A stretch of DNA of 9,761 bases from Calditrichota bacterium (lineage in GTDB: Bacteria > Calditrichota > Calditrichia > RBG-13-44-9): contig JAJRXE010000303.1 of NCBI GenBank assembly GCA_024276455.1, positions 1 to 9,761 on the forward strand, given 5' to 3'. Shown piece after piece: positions 6,166-9,761 of the stretch. The notes under the pieces are model-generated. The model searched no databases, was not told the origin of the DNA, and saw only the letters and a program-made list of their open reading frames with translations. The position numbers and the translations under genes were made by a program. Position 1 is the first letter of the stretch; every line of letters starts with the position of its first letter.

Positions 6166-7266
6166 GTGGCTTCGGTAGAATTAAGAAATGTAACCAAGAT
6201 CTACAATAACAATGTGGAAGCGGTCAAAAATGCCAATCTCTTCATTGAAGATGAAGAATTTGTGGTCCTGGTGGGGCCTTCCGGTTGCGGAAAATCGACC
6301 CTGCTGCGCATGATTGCGGGATTGGAAGACATCACCGAAGGCGAAATTTACATCGACGGCAAGCTGGTGAACGATGTACCGCCGAAAGACCGCGACATTG
6401 CGATGGTGTTTCAGAACTACGCCCTTTATCCCCATATGACGGTTTTTGACAACATGGCGTTCGGACTGAAATTGCGGAAGTACCCGAAAGAAGAAATTCG
6501 CAAACGGGTTTACGAGGCGGCGGAAATCCTGGATATTAAAGATTTCCTGGATCGTAAACCCAAAGCCCTCTCCGGCGGTCAGCGTCAGCGGGTAGCGGTG
6601 GGACGCGCCATTGTGCGCAAACCCAAGGTCTTCCTGTTCGACGAACCGCTTTCGAATCTGGATGCCAAATTGCGGGTGCAAATGCGCATCGAGATTAACC
6701 GTCTCCACAATCGGTTAAAATCCACCATGATTTACGTTACCCACGACCAGATTGAAGCCATGACCATGGGAAGCAAAATCGTGGTCCTCCGGGACGGAAT
6801 TATTCAGCAGGTGGATTCCCCCCTGAATCTTTACAATAATCCGGTGAACAAATTTGTCGCCGGGTTCATCGGCAGTCCGTCCATGAACTTTATTCCGGGG
6901 GAACTGCTACAAAACGGCAAGTTGCGTTTTCGCTCCCCTATGTTCAGTTTTGAATTGCCGGACGAAATTGCCGCGAAGTTGAAGGAGCAGAGCGGAAAGA
7001 GCGTAATCCTGGGTATTCGGCCGGAACACATTTACGAGGTGGGCGAAGAAAGAAAGAAAAATGTAAGTAGTCCGCAGAAAATTCAGATCGATGTAGTTGA
7101 GCCGGTGGGAAATGAGATTTTCCTCTACTTCGGAGAGGAAGAGCACAGCTACTGCATGCGGATGGTGCCGGAAAAATTGCACCGGGCCGGGGAAGTGATT
7201 GAGGTCGTGTTCGATTTTTCCAGAATGTACTTTTTCGACGTGGAGAGCGAGAAAAGAATCGTTTAG
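6166..7266 (+). CDS. sugar-type ABC importer ATP-binding protein (MalK/UgpC/MsmK family)
   Basis: Cytoplasmic ATPase that powers a CUT1-type carbohydrate or glycerol-phosphate importer. Numbering from the GTG at 6166 gives 366 residues, normal for the family. The motifs are Walker A GPSGCGKST (37-45), Q-loop FQNYALYPHMTV (82-93), signature LSGGQRQR (135-142), Walker B VFLFDEP (155-161), D-loop SNLDAKLR and switch histidine in VTHDQ (H193). The C-terminal regulatory part has PSMNFIPGEL (238-247) and LGIRPEHI (282-289), the TOBE/OB fold region of MalK-like proteins; this separates it from amino-acid or metal importers. No permease or binding-protein gene is beside it. It probably serves importers encoded elsewhere, as MsmK does in streptococci; that is inference. 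It lies 125 bp after the potassium transporter gene, with no convincing promoter seen in between. Substrate cannot be told from the ATPase alone. Confidence 0.93.
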   Translation: MASVELRNVTKIYNNNVEAVKNANLFIEDEEFVVLVGPSGCGKSTLLRMIAGLEDITEGEIYIDGKLVNDVPPKDRDIAMVFQNYALYPHMTVFDNMAFGLKLRKYPKEEIRKRVYEAAEILDIKDFLDRKPKALSGGQRQRVAVGRAIVRKPKVFLFDEPLSNLDAKLRVQMRIEINRLHNRLKSTMIYVTHDQIEAMTMGSKIVVLRDGIIQQVDSPLNLYNNPVNKFVAGFIGSPSMNFIPGELLQNGKLRFRSPMFSFELPDEIAAKLKEQSGKSVILGIRPEHIYEVGEERKKNVSSPQKIQIDVVEPVGNEIFLYFGEEEHSYCMRMVPEKLHRAGEVIEVVFDFSRMYFFDVESEKRIV

Positions 7267-7308
7267 CGATCGAGTGCCGGTTAGTTATTTGTGTCCGGCA
7301 AAATCGCT
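7265..7308. terminator. bipartite hairpin just after the ABC ATPase stop codon
   Basis: Outer arms AGCGAT (7265-7270) and ATCGCT (7303-7308) enclose inner arms TGCCGG (7275-7280) and CCGGCA (7295-7300), with a 14-nt loop and a small internal loop. It begins inside the TAG stop codon. No T-run follows, so it is not a classical rho-independent terminator. It may protect the 3' end or assist rho-dependent termination between the convergent genes. Confidence 0.35.
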
Positions 7309-7340
7309 GCCTGAAGTTAACCGGCCCGGCCATTAATCCT

Positions 7341-7381
7341 GTTTTAAAAGAAGGGGAGTCCTCAGTAGGGATGGTTTCCCC
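7341..7381 (-). terminator. candidate weak rho-independent terminator of the dnaE-family gene
   Basis: Reading the minus strand, GGGGA (7381-7377) pairs with TCCCC (7357-7353), with a possible inner TCC/GGA pairing, and is followed by TTCTTTT (7352-7346). The five-pair stem and long loop make it weak, but the position about 40 nt after the polymerase stop codon is right. Confidence 0.35.
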
Positions 7382-7417
7382 GTTTCGCCAGGGGTAAAAT
7401 AAAGAAGGGGCATGACC

Positions 7418-9761
7418 TCACGCCGGATGCTCTTCCGGCTGTTTTAACTTGGCTTCCAGCGCTTCTTTGGAGAGTTCTACCAGAGTTACTTCCTCGACCA
7501 GGAGATTAGCTTCACCGGGCAGGCGAGACTGCACCGTACCGGTGAGCAGGTAAGGACCGTTGGTCTTTAGCAAGTGACCGTAGCGATTGTAAACGGCTGG
7601 AAACAGAACCGCCTCACAGAGACCGTAACGATCTTCCAGAGTCAGAAATTTCATGAATTCGTTGGTTTTAGTTTTGACCCGCCGGCTGGTGACCAGCCAA
7701 CCAAAAAAGCGAATTCGTTTGCCTTTCTGGCCTTCCAATTGGTCCGAGCGGGTGATTTCCGCCGGATTAACCTGGTCTTCGAACAGGGCCAGCGGATGGT
7801 CGGTGACGGCAAAGTCCAGCAACTCCAGTTCGTTCAGAATACGCTGGTAGCGATTGTAGGGGCGAAGGTGCACGTCTCGCAGCAGCTCTTCGGTAAGGTT
7901 GCGGTTGCGCCGGTGTTTGAAATAAAGTTTGTTCTTTAGCAGAAGCAGCGGTTCGTTGGGTTCCAGGGAACGCAATGCACCGCATTTGATCAGATTTTCC
8001 ACCTCGCCTTCCCGGGGTTGAACCCGCTGTACAAAGTCGTAAAAATCCCGGAAAGGGCCCTGGCGTTGTGCCTGAATGAGACGTTCTTTAGTGCGTTCGG
8101 TGAGCTCGTACACCGCATCCAGGCCAACCCGAATGGCATCTTCCCGGCAGGTGAATTGCCGGCGGGAGTGGTTAACGTCCGGCGGAAGCAGACGGATGCC
8201 CATCCGGCGGCATTCTTCCACGTAAGCGGCCCGGGAATAAAATCCACCCTGATTGTTTAACACGGCGGTCATGTATTGAACCGGGAAGTAATACTTCAAA
8301 TAGGCGGTCTGATAGGCAATGGTGCCGTAGGTGGCGGAGTGGGCTTTATTGAATCCGTAGCCCACAAAATTGGCCAGAAACTTCCAGATGGTTTTGGCCT
8401 GAGCTTCGGAGAGACCGTTCCGGCGCGCGCCTTCGAGGAAGGCCTGGTACATGCTTAACAGGGTTTGACGGTTGCGCGATTTGGTCATGGCTTTGCGCAG
8501 CACATCCGCCTGGGCCAGAGTGAATCCGGCAATCTCCGCGGCAATTTGCATGACCTGTTCCTGGTAAATGATGCCGCCGTACGTTTCCCGCAGCAGCGGT
8601 TCCAGCGCCGAATGGGGATATTCCACCGGCCGCAGCCCCGCCCGCCGCTGAATGTAGAGGTCTTTCATCCCGCTATTGGCGGCTCCCGGACGAATCAGCG
8701 CAACCGCCGTAATCACGTCGTCCACCCCGTCAATCTGCATTTTCTTTAACAACCCGCGCATGCCAGGACTCTCGGTCTGGAAACACCCCATGCTCAGCCC
8801 GCTGCGCAGCAGGGCAATCACATTGGGGTCGTTCTCGGGAATCACCCGCAAATCCAGCGGAGAAAGGTGCCGTTTTTGCTCGTCCAGGAAGGGAAACCGT
8901 TCCGGGGTAAGATAGTTGGCGGTCGGTTCGGGAACAATCCGTTTCTGTTGCACATCGAAGCGGTAAATGCGCTCTGGGGGGTGCTGGGGCGACGGTGCCG
9001 CTGCCTGAACAGGCGAGGCAGCTGTTTGCAAGGGGAGTTCCCCGGTGCCGTCAGGCGTTTCGGGAGGGCGAGCGGGCGTTGGTTCCGCCGGATGAACGGG
9101 TTCGGCGGACACCTCCGGCGCCCGGTACAGTGCAGTGACCGCCTGCAGGGTGTCGGTGATGATGCTGAGCGACCGTACCCCCAGTAAGTCCATTTTCACC
9201 AATCCCAGCGGTTCAATGGAGTACATATCGTACTGCGACACCACAATGCCTTTTCCGGCTACCTGCAAAGGGGTGTAATGGGTAATTTTGTCCGGTGCAA
9301 TAATAATCCCTCCCGGGTGAATGGACTGGTGGCGCGGAAAATCGGCAATCCGTTCAGCAAAATGCAGCACTCGCTTAAACACTCCCAGATTTGCTTTTAA
9401 ATCCTGGCATTCCGGCAAATGTTCAATGGCTTCGGTCAGTTGCCGGACGCCGTAATGGGGAAGATGTTTGGTCAGGGCATTGATTTCGTCTTCCGGAAAC
9501 CCGTACGCACGAGCCACATCTCGGATGGAAGAGCGGAGCTGAAAAGTGGTGAAAGTGCAAATCATGGCGGTGCGCTCGGCACCGTATTTGTGGTACACGT
9601 ATTCCAGCACCCGATCGCGATTTTTCCAGCAAATGTCCAGGTCAATGTCCGGCGGGTCGCTGCGTTCGGGATTCAGGAAACGCTCGAAATAAAGATTGTA
9701 ACGGATCGGATCCACCTGGGTAATTCCCAGCACGTAGGAAACCAGGCTGTCGCCGGCGGAA
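7418..9761 (-). CDS. DNA polymerase III alpha subunit, DnaE family (short DnaE2/DnaE3-like), 5' end off window
   Basis: C-family replicative or translesion DNA polymerase; about 780 codons are visible and the frame stays open at the right edge (SAGDSLVSYVLGIT precedes the GTG at 9733). Numbering from that GTG, the palm aspartates are in PPDIDLD (D29, D31) and VKMDLLG (D182), matching E. coli D401, D403 and D555. Thumb and finger regions follow: CFQTESPGMRGLL (317-329), YQEQVMQIA (390-398), LRKAMTKSR (412-420) and GYGFNKAHSATYG (458-470). Next come a helix-hairpin-helix region (about 530-587) and an OB fold (about 672-753). The protein ends soon after the OB fold, so the tau-binding tail of E. 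coli DnaE is missing, as in DnaE2/ImuC and other short types. The PHP domain must lie outside the window. A Pro/Ala-rich insertion occupies about 204-254. Whether it replicates the chromosome or acts in induced mutagenesis is unresolved; no imuA or imuB is visible. It converges on the ABC gene. Confidence 0.93.
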   Translation of the reverse strand, partial: SAGDSLVSYVLGITQVDPIRYNLYFERFLNPERSDPPDIDLDICWKNRDRVLEYVYHKYGAERTAMICTFTTFQLRSSIRDVARAYGFPEDEINALTKHLPHYGVRQLTEAIEHLPECQDLKANLGVFKRVLHFAERIADFPRHQSIHPGGIIIAPDKITHYTPLQVAGKGIVVSQYDMYSIEPLGLVKMDLLGVRSLSIITDTLQAVTALYRAPEVSAEPVHPAEPTPARPPETPDGTGELPLQTAASPVQAAAPSPQHPPERIYRFDVQQKRIVPEPTANYLTPERFPFLDEQKRHLSPLDLRVIPENDPNVIALLRSGLSMGCFQTESPGMRGLLKKMQIDGVDDVITAVALIRPGAANSGMKDLYIQRRAGLRPVEYPHSALEPLLRETYGGIIYQEQVMQIAAEIAGFTLAQADVLRKAMTKSRNRQTLLSMYQAFLEGARRNGLSEAQAKTIWKFLANFVGYGFNKAHSATYGTIAYQTAYLKYYFPVQYMTAVLNNQGGFYSRAAYVEECRRMGIRLLPPDVNHSRRQFTCREDAIRVGLDAVYELTERTKERLIQAQRQGPFRDFYDFVQRVQPREGEVENLIKCGALRSLEPNEPLLLLKNKLYFKHRRNRNLTEELLRDVHLRPYNRYQRILNELELLDFAVTDHPLALFEDQVNPAEITRSDQLEGQKGKRIRFFGWLVTSRRVKTKTNEFMKFLTLEDRYGLCEAVLFPAVYNRYGHLLKTNGPYLLTGTVQSRLPGEANLLVEEVTLVELSKEALEAKLKQPEEHPA
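8972..9124 (-). other. Pro/Ala/Glu-rich low-complexity insertion inside the DnaE-family polymerase
   Basis: Codons 204-254 of the visible frame encode a segment dominated by proline, alanine, glutamate and threonine (for example EPVHPAEPTPARPPETP), with no predicted secondary structure by eye. It sits after the third catalytic aspartate and before the finger motif FQTES. The frame stays open and both flanks match the family, so it is part of the protein and not a frameshift artefact. Confidence 0.75.

Noticed and set aside
6134..6178. 14-codon upstream frame (MKNKTFVGVCPWLR) overlapping the ABC ATPase start
   Set aside because: No ribosome binding site precedes its ATG, and the sequence does not suggest a leader peptide with regulatory codons.
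6181..6708. 175-codon frame on the minus strand
   Set aside because: It is antisense to the ABC ATPase, where Walker A and signature motifs are clear; a shadow frame.
1..9761. Mobile elements, CRISPR arrays, tRNA or attachment sites
   Set aside because: No transposase or integrase motifs, no regularly spaced repeats and no tRNA-like cloverleaf were seen on either strand.

Overview
The window reads as a stretch of bacterial chromosome carrying housekeeping and stress genes. I see no insertion sequence, phage gene, CRISPR array, tRNA or rRNA. Base composition is close to balanced, genes are closely packed, and most starts have a good Shine-Dalgarno sequence (GGTGAT, GAGGTGA, GAGGAG, AGGAG types). 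The Shine-Dalgarno use argues against typical Bacteroidota. The protein flavour (LonA with a lysine-rich tail, AmrS-type radical SAM enzyme, TrkH with an N-terminal membrane extension, short DnaE) would fit a Calditrichota- or KSB1-like member of the FCB group. That placement is an impression from protein style, not a demonstrated assignment.

Layout: (1) Positions 1-2770, minus strand, form a compact cluster read in the order small two-helix membrane protein (79 aa), Lon protease (813 aa), then the first 13 codons of a J-domain protein that runs off the left edge. Gaps are 18 and 30 bp, each holding the next gene's ribosome binding site, so this looks like one proteostasis operon. A candidate promoter lies at 2903-2932. 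(2) 3052-4059, minus strand, is an AmrS-type radical SAM enzyme (AmmeMemoRadiSam family) without its usual partner genes beside it. (3) Across a 226-bp divergent intergenic region, 4286-6040, plus strand, encodes a TrkH/KtrB potassium transporter with about 145 extra N-terminal residues that recall an ion-channel S1-S4 scaffold. (4) 6166-7266, plus strand, is a MalK/UgpC/MsmK-type sugar-importer ATPase without neighbouring permeases. (5) A 151-bp convergent region with hairpins separates it from 7418-9761, minus strand. This is the C-terminal three quarters of a DnaE-family DNA polymerase III alpha subunit, cut by the right edge, with all three palm aspartates and an unusual proline/alanine-rich insertion.

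Functionally, Lon and the J-protein belong together in protein quality control, and the small membrane protein is a plausible but unproven partner. The potassium transporter, the ABC ATPase and the polymerase look like independent units. I found no clearly new multi-gene system. The points most worth following are the small-protein/lon/J-protein operon, the TrkH N-terminal module, and the DnaE insertion.
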